From Leptospirillum ferrooxidans C2-3 (GTDB lineage: Bacteria > Nitrospirota > Leptospirillia > Leptospirillales > Leptospirillaceae), in assembly GCF_000284315.1 (NCBI RefSeq), contig NC_017094.1, forward strand, positions 341,486 through 405,485: a stretch of DNA of 64,000 bases, written 5' to 3'. The notes under the pieces are model-generated. The model was not told the origin of the DNA. It searched no databases and worked only from the letters and a program-made list of their open reading frames with translations. The position numbers and the translations under genes were made by a program. Of the stretch, positions 1 through 8,533 are shown in pieces. Every line of letters begins with the position of its first letter. Position 1 is the stretch's first letter.

Positions 1-682
1 CCCGCGTTCTCCCGACAGTGTAATCGCAGTTGTCATGGGTGTGGCCATGGATCCAGAGGTTCGGCTGGTGTTTTAAAATCATGTCCTCAAGATCCGTCAC
101 GAAGCCTCCTCCCAACAGCGACCCGTGAAACACGGACGGACTTTGCGGGGACGGGGCATAATGGGTCACGACAACGGTCGGTCCGGCAAACGCAACCGAA
201 AGCTCCGAGTCGATCCAGTTCCGTTCTTTGGTGAACAGATCCAGGACTTTTGCCGTCGTGATCCCCTCGATCTGACGAAAATCCTTGATTTTGTCCTGGC
301 ATTCTTCCATGACGAGCGGATTTTCCCCGTCGAAGTCCGACCACAAGGTCGCCCCGACGAAACGGACCCCCTTTAAGACGACGCTTTCCCCATTCAGAAA
401 ATGGACGTGAGTCAAGTCGTCCAACATATGTCTGAATGCGCTCCCCGTCCGTTCAAGGCTCTTTCCGTAGTATTCGTGATTACCCAAGATATAAACGACG
501 GGGACGGGGCATAGGGAGAGCCATTCGGAAAGCCACCGGGGGGAGCCCACGATATCCCCTGCCAACACAAGGAGGTCGCAGGAGAAGAGACCAGAAAACA
601 TGTGAGAGGCTTTCCGGGGAGAAAATTTTGGAATCCAGTCGTATGTTTCCAGGTGAAGATCCGAAGCAATGTTGATTTTCAT
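1..682 (-). CDS. Calcineurin-like metallophosphoesterase, 3' end outside window
   Basis: Translation of the minus strand from ATG at 682 stays open to the window edge (227 codons seen). It begins MKINIASDLHLE and then shows GDI, GNHEYYG, THYAPSP and HGHTHD, which are the ordered metal-binding and catalytic motifs of calcineurin-like phosphoesterases (DxH, GDxxD-like, GNH[E/D], H, GHxH). A GGAGG box lies about 10 bases before the ATG. The protein is probably a cytosolic two-metal phosphoesterase; the substrate cannot be told from sequence. It is divergent from the Mrr-like gene, with about 110 bases between the two starts. The C-terminus is cut by the window, so the full length is unknown. Confidence 0.85.
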   Translation of the reverse strand, partial: MKINIASDLHLETYDWIPKFSPRKASHMFSGLFSCDLLVLAGDIVGSPRWLSEWLSLCPVPVVYILGNHEYYGKSLERTGSAFRHMLDDLTHVHFLNGESVVLKGVRFVGATLWSDFDGENPLVMEECQDKIKDFRQIEGITTAKVLDLFTKERNWIDSELSVAFAGPTVVVTHYAPSPQSPSVFHGSLLGGGFVTDLEDMILKHQPNLWIHGHTHDNCDYTVGRTR

Positions 683-791
683 GGGTCTTTTCCTCCCTTC
701 CCAAACTCCTTCCTCAATATGCCATAATTGTTGCGAATATCCGAGCCATTTTGGAATCCGACCACCCATGATTTTATTCAAAGAGGCTGAT

Positions 792-1364
792 ATGACAGGC
801 TCTTTCGCCGAGATTGTTTTATTGTTATCCGAGAAGATTGAAAATTTCACAAAAGATCTGCCAGCTGAAGAACGTCGACTCATATCTTTGGAAGAATTTC
901 GAAATGGGGGCATACAATTTCAGGATACGCTGGAGCTTGTTCGATATTTTGATTCCAACCCAGACGAGATATTTTCCCTAATGCCCAGAGAATTCGAAAT
1001 TTTTGTTTCGAAACTTTTAGAAAAGCATGGCTACCAAGTAACTCTTGGTAAAGGAAGCCGGGACGGTGGTGTGGACATTTTTGCCGAGAGGCGTTGTATG
1101 TTCGGAACAGAGCTGACCCTAGTCCAGTGCAAACGCAATCGAAAAGACCGAAAGGTTGGCGAACCCGTTGTAAAACAGCTTTTCGGAGATATTGAATCCC
1201 GGAATGCAACCAAAGGACTATTGGTAACGACTTCGACTTTTACAGGGCCAGCTCTTGTTTATATTGAAAGTGTAAAATATCGTATGTCCCTCATTGATTT
1301 CGGCAAACTCCAAAATATTATTTCGGCTCTCAAAAAAGATCCTTCATGCCCCGTTATTCAGTGA
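792..1364 (+). CDS. Mrr-like restriction endonuclease
   Basis: A 190-residue protein with an Mrr_cat (PD-(D/E)xK fold) domain in its second half. The core reads FEIFVSKLLEKHGYQVTLGKG, then GVDI with catalytic Asp95, then VQCKR with Gln112 and Lys114, giving the D...QxK signature of Mrr nucleases. Mrr enzymes usually cut methylated or otherwise modified DNA, or act as generic homing-type nucleases. The ATG at 792 follows AGAGG at a good distance; an upstream in-frame ATG at 768 has no ribosome site. The N-terminal 80 residues are not recognised and may be a specificity or oligomerisation part. It stands just upstream of a type I methylase gene, as expected in a defence island. Confidence 0.75.
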   Translation: MTGSFAEIVLLLSEKIENFTKDLPAEERRLISLEEFRNGGIQFQDTLELVRYFDSNPDEIFSLMPREFEIFVSKLLEKHGYQVTLGKGSRDGGVDIFAERRCMFGTELTLVQCKRNRKDRKVGEPVVKQLFGDIESRNATKGLLVTTSTFTGPALVYIESVKYRMSLIDFGKLQNIISALKKDPSCPVIQ

Positions 1365-1458
1365 ACACGCATAAACGAGTAACGAGAGGTTCAGTCGAAT
1401 CAGAAAACTTGTGTGAAGGAAGGAAATCTTCTGGCACTTTCAATGAGGACAAAGCCTA

Positions 1459-3030
1459 ATGGCAAGAAAAGGCAATCAAAAACTTGACAGTTCCCCCCTC
1501 GGTCTCGAAACCAAGCTTTGGCAAGCCGCCGACAAGCTCCGGAACAACATGGACGCCGCCGAATACAAGCATGTCGTCCTGGGGCTCCTCTTCCTGAAAT
1601 ACGTCTCCGACTCCTTCGAGGAACACCACGCCAAGCTGACGAGTGAAATCTCCCAGGGAGCCAACCCCGAAGATCCGGACGAGTACCGGGCGGACAATGT
1701 GTTCTGGGTTCCCAAAGAGGCCCGCTGGTCGGTTCTCCAGTCCAACGCCAAGCGTCCCGAGATCGGCAAGGTGATCGACGACGCCATGGTGGCAATCGAA
1801 CGGGACAACAAGTCGTTGAAAGCCGTTCTTCCCAAAGACTTTGCCCGTCCGGGTCTCGACAAGCAACGTCTGGGAGAACTGATTGACCTGGTGGGAACGA
1901 TCGGCCTGGGAGACAAGGAACACCGTTCCCGGGACATGCTGGGACGGGTCTATGAATATTTCCTCTCCCGGTTTGCCAGTGCCGAAGGAAAGAAGGGGGG
2001 ACAGTTCTACACTCCCCGCTCCGTGGTCCGGGTTCTGGTGGAAATGCTGGCCCCCTACAAGGGGCGGGTCTACGATCCCTGCTGTGGATCCGGCGGCATG
2101 TTCGTTCAATCCGAGAAATTCATTGAGGTCCATGGAGGCCGGATCGGGGATATCAGTATCTACGGTCAGGAATCGAACCACACGACCTGGAAACTGGCCG
2201 CCATGAATCTGGCTATTCGGGGCATTGCCGCCAATCTTGGAAAAGAGAACGCCGACAGTTTCCACCGGGATCTCCACCCCGACCTGAAGGCCGACTATAT
2301 TCTGGCCAATCCTCCGTTCAATTCGAGCGACTGGGGAGGCGACCGGCTCCGGGAAGACAAACGCTGGGTTTATGGAGTTCCTCCCGGGGGAAACGCTAAC
2401 TTCGGCTGGGTCCAGCACTTCATATCCCACCTGGCCCCCAATGGGGTGGCGGGGTTCGTTCTGGCGAATGGCTCCCTGTCTTCGAATCAGAGCGGGGAAG
2501 GAGAAATCCGCAAAAATATCGTCGAGGCCGACGTGGTGGATTGCATTGTCGCCATGCCGGGACAGCTCTTCTATTCGACTCAAATTCCGGTCTCCCTCTG
2601 GTTTGTTTCAAGAAACAAGAAAAACGGCAAAGGCCAGGAAGGAAAACCCCTGCGGGACCGGAGCGGAGAAATTCTCTTCATTGACGCGAGAAAGCTCGGA
2701 TTCATGGCCGACCGGACCCACCGGGACCTCTCCGACGAGGATATCGCGAAGATCGCCGGAACCTACCACCACTGGCGGGGTGACGGGGCCGGACAGTACG
2801 AGAACATTCCCGGGTTTTGCAAGAAAGCAACGTTGGAAGAGGTTCGGACCCACGGGCATGTCTTGACCCCAGGAAGGTATGTCGGGGCGGAAGAGGTCGA
2901 GGGCGACGGGGAACCCTTCGAGGAGAAAATGAAGCGGCTCACGGCCCAACTGGACGAACAGTTCAAGGAGAGTGCTCGCCTGGAAGCGGAAATCAGAAGT
3001 AATCTGTCGAAGCTGGGCTATGGACTGTAA
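1459..3030 (+). CDS. hsdM: Type I restriction-modification methyltransferase subunit HsdM
   Basis: This 523-residue protein is the modification subunit of a type I R-M system. Residues 10-140 form the N-terminal helical HsdM domain ([20 protein letters not shown]). The SAM-binding motif I reads [10 protein letters not shown] near residue 206, and the adenine-methylase catalytic motif IV reads NPPF near residue 285, so it is an N6-adenine methyltransferase. Length is normal for HsdM. It would work with the HsdS at 5896-7509 and HsdR at 9553-12621. The usual neighbour hsdS is displaced by about 2.9 kb of toxin-antitoxin and DUF2971 genes. The start is preceded by GAGG. The stop overlaps the next gene by 11 bases. 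Confidence 0.95.
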   Translation: MARKGNQKLDSSPLGLETKLWQAADKLRNNMDAAEYKHVVLGLLFLKYVSDSFEEHHAKLTSEISQGANPEDPDEYRADNVFWVPKEARWSVLQSNAKRPEIGKVIDDAMVAIERDNKSLKAVLPKDFARPGLDKQRLGELIDLVGTIGLGDKEHRSRDMLGRVYEYFLSRFASAEGKKGGQFYTPRSVVRVLVEMLAPYKGRVYDPCCGSGGMFVQSEKFIEVHGGRIGDISIYGQESNHTTWKLAAMNLAIRGIAANLGKENADSFHRDLHPDLKADYILANPPFNSSDWGGDRLREDKRWVYGVPPGGNANFGWVQHFISHLAPNGVAGFVLANGSLSSNQSGEGEIRKNIVEADVVDCIVAMPGQLFYSTQIPVSLWFVSRNKKNGKGQEGKPLRDRSGEILFIDARKLGFMADRTHRDLSDEDIAKIAGTYHHWRGDGAGQYENIPGFCKKATLEEVRTHGHVLTPGRYVGAEEVEGDGEPFEEKMKRLTAQLDEQFKESARLEAEIRSNLSKLGYGL

Positions 3031-3520
3031 GAATCTTCATTTCAGCCAGCAGGCCATTCGAGGCATGTTCGAGAAGGGTATATCTGAGGAAGAAGTCAGG
3101 ACTGCAATTGCTTCAGGAATGACGGCTGCCGAGTACCCTGACGACCACCTCTATCCCAGCCGTCTTGTATTGGCTACCGGGAGCCGATCGTTCCTTGTCG
3201 TTATTGCCGAAGACACGACCACTGAAACGTGCCTTATCGTTACGGTCTATACTCTTGATCTTGACCTTGAGAACAAGGAGACAATAATGAACTGCGTGAT
3301 CTGCAAAACAGGAGAAATGGCTCCCGGGTATGTTACCGTAACGCTTGCACGCAGCGGGACCGTCGTCATTGTCAAGGAGGTTCCAGGGGACGTCTGTCAG
3401 GATTGTGGAGAGTACTATCTTGACGAACCCGTGGCTGAAAAGATTTACGCACAGGCGGAAGAGGCTGTGAAACGGAATGCCGAGGTGGAGATTCTCAGAT
3501 ATGTGGCTTATCAATCATGA
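3020..3520 (+). CDS. DUF4258 toxin fused to YgiT-type zinc-finger antitoxin
   Basis: The 166-residue frame has two parts that are normally separate neighbouring genes. Residues 1-88 match DUF4258 ([39 protein letters not shown]), a RelE-superfamily-like mRNA interferase candidate. Residues 90-166 match the YgiT/MqsA-type zinc finger (CVICKTGEM ... [18 protein letters not shown]), with two CxxC pairs that would hold Zn. There is no stop between them. However, a perfect AAGGAG sits six bases before an internal ATG at 3287 that starts exactly at the antitoxin domain. The most likely reading is that both a fused protein and free antitoxin (77 residues) are made. ATG 3020 overlaps the hsdM stop. 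Confidence 0.75.
   Translation: MDCKNLHFSQQAIRGMFEKGISEEEVRTAIASGMTAAEYPDDHLYPSRLVLATGSRSFLVVIAEDTTTETCLIVTVYTLDLDLENKETIMNCVICKTGEMAPGYVTVTLARSGTVVIVKEVPGDVCQDCGEYYLDEPVAEKIYAQAEEAVKRNAEVEILRYVAYQS
3275..3289 (+). promoter_or_regulatory. Internal ribosome binding site and start for free antitoxin
   Basis: AAGGAG at 3275-3280 is followed after six bases by ATG 3287-3289, in frame with the DUF4258-YgiT open frame. The residues after it, MNCVICK, are the usual N-terminus of stand-alone YgiT-type antitoxins. This strongly suggests independent translation of the second domain. Confidence 0.6.
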
Positions 3521-3770
3521 AGTGCCGGGTCTGTGGTGAAACACTGGAGCCCCAGATCACCGAACTGCCCTTCAATCTTTCGGCCAAAACAATTGTCCTT
3601 TTGAAGGATCTTCCTGTGCTCCGGTGCGAGAAATGCGGAGAGTACGCGACCCTGGATCCGGTCATGGAAAAATCGATTCCTTGTTGGCAAATAGAGTTCA
3701 GGCGATTCCGTTGGAAATCGTCCAATTTGAGGCAAGAATGTTATTGAAGTATTATCAACTGGTGATATAG
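3517..3770 (+). pseudogene. Second YgiT-type zinc-finger antitoxin, frameshifted
   Basis: The start ATG overlaps the previous stop (ATGA). The frame gives [19 protein letters not shown] and LRCEKCGEY, the two CxxC pairs of the YgiT family. After ATGGAAAAA (A run at 3667-3671) the annotated frame turns into an atypical tail ending at 3747, while the next frame continues naturally as IDSLLANRVQAIPLEIVQFE to a stop at 3768-3770, which fits the helical tail of this family. A one-base indel in the A run explains this. It may be real decay or a sequencing error. Confidence 0.6.
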
Positions 3771-4134
3771 TTGTTGCCGAGAGAGCACGGGGTCGACACT
3801 CTTCTTGATCTGCACGGCCAAATCATAGTTCAAAACAATGGGTACTGGATCAAGATTGAGGCATGGCAGGTCACTCCGACTTCCGCGATTCCTCATGGGA
3901 TTCGTTATTCTTTGACACTGCATGACTTCTTATGGAAAGCGGATCATGGGGTACGACAATGCCCATGCTATCAAGTTACCGAAGAAGTTCAAATATGCGG
4001 GACGGATTGTGACCTATGATCATACGCACCGTCACAGGTCTGACAAGGGTGTTCCCTATGAGTTTCAGAATGCCCACCAATTGTTGACGGATTTTTTTGA
4101 AAGTGTTGATCGGATCTTGCAGGAGGTTCAATAG
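3771..4134 (+). pseudogene. TumE-type toxin, frameshifted
   Basis: Two frames must be joined to give a TumE (DUF6516-like) protein: first DLHGQIIVQNNGYWIKIEAW and IRYSLTLHD, then from about 3922 SYGKRIMGYDNAHAIK, YDHTHRH and QLLTDFFE. The family hallmark is the GYDN...HRH...L..DF pattern next to a helix-turn-helix antitoxin, which is found immediately downstream. One extra base in GACTTCTT near 3918-3925 breaks the frame. No good ATG is seen for the N-terminus; TTG at 3771 or 3774 is possible. The toxin is probably inactive in this sequence. Confidence 0.6.
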
Positions 4135-4136
4135 AC

Positions 4137-4487
4137 ATGAAGGTTCTTCGGATCGGAATCATGCCTCAGGAGAAGATTCGGGAAAGAATGCTGTCAATCG
4201 CCAAGGGAGAGTATCGACCAGGTCCTGGAGAGCCGAAAATATGGTTTTCCTCAATCAAGTCTCTTGCCGAAGTGCTGAGCGACGAGAATCGGGCTCTTCT
4301 CAAGGTTATTGCCGAGGTCAAGCCACAATCGATCTCCGATCTGGCCGTGGTCACGGGACGCAAGCCAAGCAATCTCTCTCGCACCCTCAAAACCATGTCG
4401 AATTATGGCCTTGTCGAGTTGCGACGCGAGAACCGGCATGTAAGACCGATTGTCCAGACAACCAGGTTCCAAATCCTGACGGCATAA
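4137..4487 (+). CDS. TumA-type helix-turn-helix antitoxin
   Basis: This 116-residue protein carries a winged helix-turn-helix at about residues 45-105 (DENRALLKVIAEVKPQSIS, VTGRKPSNLSRTLKTMSNYGLVEL), MarR/ArsR-like in pattern. Small HTH proteins of this kind follow TumE-type toxins and act as the antitoxin and autorepressor. AGGAGG lies ten bases before the ATG and overlaps the end of the TumE frame, so the two would be co-translated. Here the antitoxin is intact while its toxin is broken. Confidence 0.7.
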   Translation: MKVLRIGIMPQEKIRERMLSIAKGEYRPGPGEPKIWFSSIKSLAEVLSDENRALLKVIAEVKPQSISDLAVVTGRKPSNLSRTLKTMSNYGLVELRRENRHVRPIVQTTRFQILTA

Positions 4488-4560
4488 TGTCAAGTGGCTT
4501 TCTCTTTCCTGAGTAGCGCTAGTCAGGGTCTCTTTTAAGCTTCTTCAGGGGAGGTGAATC

Positions 4561-5511
4561 GTGGACCCGAATATGAAAGAGTGTGCTTCCCAAGGAAACA
4601 TTTATCGTTATTTTTCCTTTAATGAACAAGATCGGTGCGATTTGGAGAAGTTTGCGACATGGGCGGCGGCGGATCCACCCCAAAAAGAGACTCTCCTAAA
4701 CTATCTGAATCTGATCGGCCATAAGAAAAATCATAGGCTGGTCTATCTTTTGACAAATAAAAAGCTTTATCGCACGACTCCTTCTGGCTTTAACGATCCC
4801 TACGATTGTCTCGTCGAATTTGACCCAAAAGTTAAAGATACCGATCTATTAAAATGGTTTCGCTTGTACCATGGGAATCAAGCATTCGATTCAGAGGAGT
4901 GGCAGAACTGTAGGGGAAAACTCGGGGGCCGGGCAGAGGAATACCTCACAAACAATAATTCTATTGATCCTGAACATAGGCAACCGATCATTGATCTCCT
5001 CAAGTTCACCCTCCAAAAACTTGTGAATCGTTCTCGTGTTGTCTGTTTTTCAGAGAAAGGGAACAATCTTCTCATGTGGGCTCATTACGCTGGTAAACAT
5101 GAAGGATATTGCCTTAAGTTTTGTTCTGAAATCTTGAAAAGCAAGAACAAATTGATCGGCTTCTACCCTATAGAATATTCAGATTCGCGCCCGTTAATCA
5201 ACCTAAGCGGAAATGAAATTAATAACATGAAATTGGCACAAAAGATTCTTCTTTCCAAAAGTAACCATTGGAAATATGAAGAAGAAGTTCGCCTTATTTG
5301 GAACAATCGAGAAGAATATTTTGATTTCCAGGTGGAATCCCTTACAGGAATTGTTTTTGGTGCAAAAATGCCGCTAGAGTGTCAAAAAGGGTTTCAATTC
5401 TTGGTTGAAACTTTGAATGAATCAGACACCGGTATAAAGATTGAATGTGCCGAGCTTGACCCTAGAAAATATGAAGTGAACTTACGAGCTTTCAACAAGG
5501 AATCGTCATGA
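4561..5511 (+). CDS. DUF2971 domain protein
   Basis: The 316-residue protein contains the DUF2971 pattern: LYRTTPSGFNDPYDC near residues 76-90, VCFSEKGNNLLMWAHYAGKHEG near 160-182, and HWKYEEEVRLIW near 237-250. The biochemical role of this family is not settled; members are common beside phage-defence genes. The start is GTG at 4561 with GGGGAGG just upstream; an ATG four codons later is the alternative. Its stop overlaps the start of the HepT-like gene (ATGA), so it is translationally coupled to the HepT and MntA-HsdS genes. The coding sequence is visibly more AT-rich than hsdM and hsdR, which suggests a separate origin. Confidence 0.75.
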   Translation: MDPNMKECASQGNIYRYFSFNEQDRCDLEKFATWAAADPPQKETLLNYLNLIGHKKNHRLVYLLTNKKLYRTTPSGFNDPYDCLVEFDPKVKDTDLLKWFRLYHGNQAFDSEEWQNCRGKLGGRAEEYLTNNNSIDPEHRQPIIDLLKFTLQKLVNRSRVVCFSEKGNNLLMWAHYAGKHEGYCLKFCSEILKSKNKLIGFYPIEYSDSRPLINLSGNEINNMKLAQKILLSKSNHWKYEEEVRLIWNNREEYFDFQVESLTGIVFGAKMPLECQKGFQFLVETLNESDTGIKIECAELDPRKYEVNLRAFNKESS

Positions 5512-5906
5512 ACTCCCTAAATCTTGAGCCTTTGGAAAAAGCTATTGAACAATTGAGATCGGGGATAAAGCAGAGCCTTGCCGATCCAGACAACGAGCTT
5601 CTCCGGGACGGTGTAATCCAGCGGTTTGAATACACCATGGATCTCTCCTGGAAAATGATCCAGCGTTATCTCAAGCATATCGCCCAAGTGGAGGAAAGCG
5701 CGATTCGGACCAAAAAGGATCTGTTCCGGGAAGCTGGTCGGCTTCAAATCATAATGGACCCCGAAGCATGGCTCGAACACTATGAGGCCCGCAATGAAAC
5801 CTCGCACACATACGATTCCCAAACGGCAGAAGCGGTGTTTGTCCGAGCCGAATTATTCCTTCCCGACGCAATCAGCCTACTGGAAACCTTAAGACATGCC
5901 ACTTGA
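5508..5906 (+). CDS. HepT-like HEPN toxin (HI0074 family)
   Basis: This 132-residue, mostly helical protein belongs to the HI0074/nucleotidyltransferase-substrate-binding family of HEPN proteins. Residues 95-102 read RNETSHTY, an exact RX4HXY motif. In characterised HepT toxins Arg and His form the RNase centre, and the Tyr is AMPylated by the partner MntA to silence the toxin. The gene overlaps the DUF2971 stop by four bases and the following gene by 11 bases. That following gene starts with an MntA domain, so a complete HepT/MntA pair is present, but with the antitoxin joined to HsdS. All motif residues are intact, so this toxin is probably functional, unlike several others in the island. 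Confidence 0.8.
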   Translation: MNSLNLEPLEKAIEQLRSGIKQSLADPDNELLRDGVIQRFEYTMDLSWKMIQRYLKHIAQVEESAIRTKKDLFREAGRLQIIMDPEAWLEHYEARNETSHTYDSQTAEAVFVRAELFLPDAISLLETLRHAT

Positions 5907-7509
5907 CATACGTCCAGACCACCTGGAGATTGTCCTGGAAATCCTGAACCGGGTGATTCCTGGCCGGGAAGTATGGGCATTTGGGTCTCGTGCAACATGG
6001 ACCGCTCGGGATACCTCGGACCTCGATCTGGCCGTGATTGGAGAGACCTCCCTGGATTTCAAAACGTTAGCCGCCTTGAGGGACGCTTTCAGCGAATCCA
6101 ATATCCCTTACAAAGTGGACGTGGTGGATTGGGCAAACATTAGTGAAACGTTCAGGGAGATTATCCGTAAAGATAAGGTCGTGATCCAAAAAAGGATTGT
6201 CAATGGGGCTGGTTACAAAAATCGATATGAGGGGCTTCAAGGCAGCAACCCTTTAGAGGAATGGATCTCTTGTAAACTCTGTGAGGCTTGCCGTTCAATT
6301 GATTACGGACTCACTGCTTCTGCGGTCGACACCCCTGTTGGCCCTCGATTCTTACGGATTACAGATATCGTGAGTGGGGAGGTTAACTGGAAATCTGTTC
6401 CCTATGTTTCGGTCAATGAATGCTCGGCGCATAAATATCGGCTCGATAGTGGCGATATTGTGATTGCTCGAACGGGGGCCTCAACAGGTGCAAGTGCGTA
6501 CATTAATAATCCGCCGCCTGCGGTATTTGCTTCTTATCTTGTACGTCTTAAGGCCAAGCCTGAGTTTGATAGCCGGTTTCTTGCATACTATCTCAGGAGT
6601 AATGACTTTTGGTCATTTATTCGTGGCGTTCTTGGTGATAAATCGGCCCAACCAAATGCAAGTGCATGGACCATGACGCAAGCACCGCTCAAAGCACCAA
6701 GAGACAAAAATATTCAACGCGCCATAGCCCACATTCTCGGCACCCTCGACGACAAGATCGAACTCAACCGTCGCATGAACGAAACTCTGGAAGCAATGGC
6801 CCAAGCGCTCTTCAAGTCCTGGTTCGTGGACTTCGATCCTGTCAGAGCCAAGGTGGAAGGAAGACCCACGGGACTGCCCAAGGAGATCGAAGACTTGTTC
6901 CCGGATAGTTTTGAGGATTCGGAACTGGGGGAGATTCCAAGGGGGTGGAAATTAACTACTCTGAGTTCTGTGATAAATATTTTTGATTCAAAACGTGTTC
7001 CATTATCAAGTAATGAGCGAGCCAAACATAAAGGTAAATACCCTTATTATGGTGCAACTGGAATTCTTGATTACGTTGACCACTATCTGTTTGAGGGGGT
7101 CCATATTTTGGTTGGAGAAGACGGCTCAGTGATCAACAATAAGGATCAGACTCCAGTAACCCAATATGTGTGGGGAAAGTTTTGGGTAAGCAATCATGCT
7201 CATGTATTGACTGGTAAACAAGGTGTTTCAAGCGAACACCTTCTGTTGTTTTTGCAACAAGCAGACATTGGTTCTTTCGTGACTGGGGCAGTTCAGCCAA
7301 AACTCAATCAATCCAACCTTTGCCAGATTCCATTCGTAATGTCACCTATGTTGCTTGCTGAGGCTTTTGGGAAGATAGTTTCACGATTTTATTCATTTGT
7401 TCGAAGAAATTCAGAAGAGGTACTTTCTTTAACACAACTGCGCGATACGCTTCTCCCCAAACTCCTCTCTGGAGAAATTCGAGTTTCAAACGCCGGAAGA
7501 TTTTTTTGA
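5896..7509 (+). CDS. hsdS: MntA nucleotidyltransferase fused to HsdS specificity subunit
   Basis: Residues 1-100 are a minimal nucleotidyltransferase of the MntA type: GS at 30-31, ten residues, then DLD at 42-44, matching GSX10DXD. From about residue 110 the protein is a type I specificity subunit: first target-recognition domain about 115-270, central conserved helix about 278-330 (ILGTLDDKIELNRRMNETLE, ALFKSWFVDFDPV), second recognition domain about 345-500 (GEIPRGWK start), and a terminal helix (LRDTLLPKLLSGEI). No in-frame ATG, GTG or TTG with a ribosome site lies at the junction, so HsdS appears to depend on the MntA start. Both recognition domains look AT-rich compared with the conserved helix, as expected for exchanged domains. 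HsdS would guide HsdM and HsdR; the MntA part should AMPylate HepT encoded just upstream. Confidence 0.85.
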   Translation: MPLDIRPDHLEIVLEILNRVIPGREVWAFGSRATWTARDTSDLDLAVIGETSLDFKTLAALRDAFSESNIPYKVDVVDWANISETFREIIRKDKVVIQKRIVNGAGYKNRYEGLQGSNPLEEWISCKLCEACRSIDYGLTASAVDTPVGPRFLRITDIVSGEVNWKSVPYVSVNECSAHKYRLDSGDIVIARTGASTGASAYINNPPPAVFASYLVRLKAKPEFDSRFLAYYLRSNDFWSFIRGVLGDKSAQPNASAWTMTQAPLKAPRDKNIQRAIAHILGTLDDKIELNRRMNETLEAMAQALFKSWFVDFDPVRAKVEGRPTGLPKEIEDLFPDSFEDSELGEIPRGWKLTTLSSVINIFDSKRVPLSSNERAKHKGKYPYYGATGILDYVDHYLFEGVHILVGEDGSVINNKDQTPVTQYVWGKFWVSNHAHVLTGKQGVSSEHLLLFLQQADIGSFVTGAVQPKLNQSNLCQIPFVMSPMLLAEAFGKIVSRFYSFVRRNSEEVLSLTQLRDTLLPKLLSGEIRVSNAGRFF

Positions 7510-7571
7510 GTAGGTTCTTTGACAAATTTACTTTGATTTGAGGTTTTAGGAATTGTTTCAAGGAGGGTCCA

Positions 7572-8222
7572 TTGGAAACACCATACAAAGAACCTGAATT
7601 CAATAAGAGTGCGTTTAATTGCCCATTTTGTGGTGCTTATGCCCAATTTAAGTGGGTGCAGTTAGCGATTGGGTACCAAGGGGGGTACCGAGAAGAAATT
7701 GGTGGTCATGCTGCTGCCAAATGTTCTCATTGTGATAAATGGACTCTTTGGGCAAGTGGAGAAGGATATGAAGTCACTCTTGTATTTCCAAAAAAACTCA
7801 TTAGTCCGCTTCCTTCGCCAGATATGCCAGCAGAATGTCTTGAAGATTTTGGAGAGGCCAGAAGGGTCTGTCCGGACTCTCCGAGGTCAGCGGCAGCATT
7901 ATTACGTCTTATAGTTGGAAAACTATGTAAGTCCTTTGGGGAATCCGGCGAAAATATCAATGAAGACATTAAAAGGCTGGTGAAAAATGGATTAGACCCT
8001 GGAATACAAAAAGCTCTTGATATCGTTCGAGTGACTGGGAATCATGCAATTCACCCAGGAGAAATGAATGTTGAGGATAATCCTGAGGTAGCCACCAAAT
8101 TATTTCACTTGGTCAATATGATTGTGCAAGAAATGATTACTAAACCGAATGAATTGAAAGAATTGTATGAGAAACTCCCCGAAAGAGACCGTAATAACAT
8201 ACAAAAAAGGGATAATAAGTAG
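7572..8222 (+). CDS. DUF4145 domain protein with N-terminal zinc ribbon
   Basis: The 216-residue protein opens with CPFCG and, 40 residues later, CSHCDKW, a likely zinc ribbon. The remainder is helical and matches DUF4145 (RSAAALLRLIVGKLC, VTGNHAIHPGEMNVEDNPEVATKLFHLVN). DUF4145 proteins often sit inside type I restriction operons, but their role is unknown; they may modulate restriction or DNA binding. The start is TTG at 7572 with AAGGAGG five bases before it. It follows hsdS by about 60 bases. Base composition is AT-rich, like the other cargo genes. No function is claimed beyond the family. Confidence 0.7.
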   Translation: METPYKEPEFNKSAFNCPFCGAYAQFKWVQLAIGYQGGYREEIGGHAAAKCSHCDKWTLWASGEGYEVTLVFPKKLISPLPSPDMPAECLEDFGEARRVCPDSPRSAAALLRLIVGKLCKSFGESGENINEDIKRLVKNGLDPGIQKALDIVRVTGNHAIHPGEMNVEDNPEVATKLFHLVNMIVQEMITKPNELKELYEKLPERDRNNIQKRDNK

Positions 8223-8360
8223 CCTTCTCGAAGAAGAAGCTGACCTCTACCATATCGTCTTTGGCTTCTTTGATAATGTTAAATTTCCCAAATCCACTTG
8301 TCGCCCTTCTTATTTTGCTCGTATTCCTCTCATTGAGATACAAAGTGTCTCATAAATGAA

Positions 8361-8514
8361 CCTAATTAGCACGATCCTTCAGCTAGACGGAGTCAATTTC
8401 CAAGAGGGGCCGAGTTTCAAGGCGGCCGTAAGTAGACGCATGAGCAAGGCCATGAGCCGAAAGCCCCGCCTGGAGCTATCCGCAGGGTCTGGCTGAAGGA
8501 TAGTGCTAATCAGG
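8361..8514. mobile_element. Miniature inverted-repeat element with 8-bp target duplication
   Basis: The left end CCTAATTAGCACGATCCTTC and the right end GAAGGATAGTGCTAATCAGG are inverted copies that extend to about 23 bases with two mismatches. The 154-base element is flanked on both sides by the same octamer TAAATGAA (8353-8360 and 8515-8522), the mark of a transposition event. It encodes no protein. The length of the duplication fits several insertion-sequence families; I cannot assign one. It sits about 20 bases before relB, so it has probably replaced or altered the relB promoter. Confidence 0.8.
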
Positions 8515-8533
8515 TAAATGAATGGAGACCGAT

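Noticed and set aside
1456-2583. Long minus-strand open frame opposite hsdM
   Set aside because: It mirrors hsdM in a GC-rich region, has no family motif and no ribosome site; HsdM motifs on the + strand are clear.
4514-4527. Similarity to the right end of the 154-base element
   Set aside because: 12 of 14 bases match, but a match this good is expected by chance somewhere in 64 kb, and no second end or target duplication is present.
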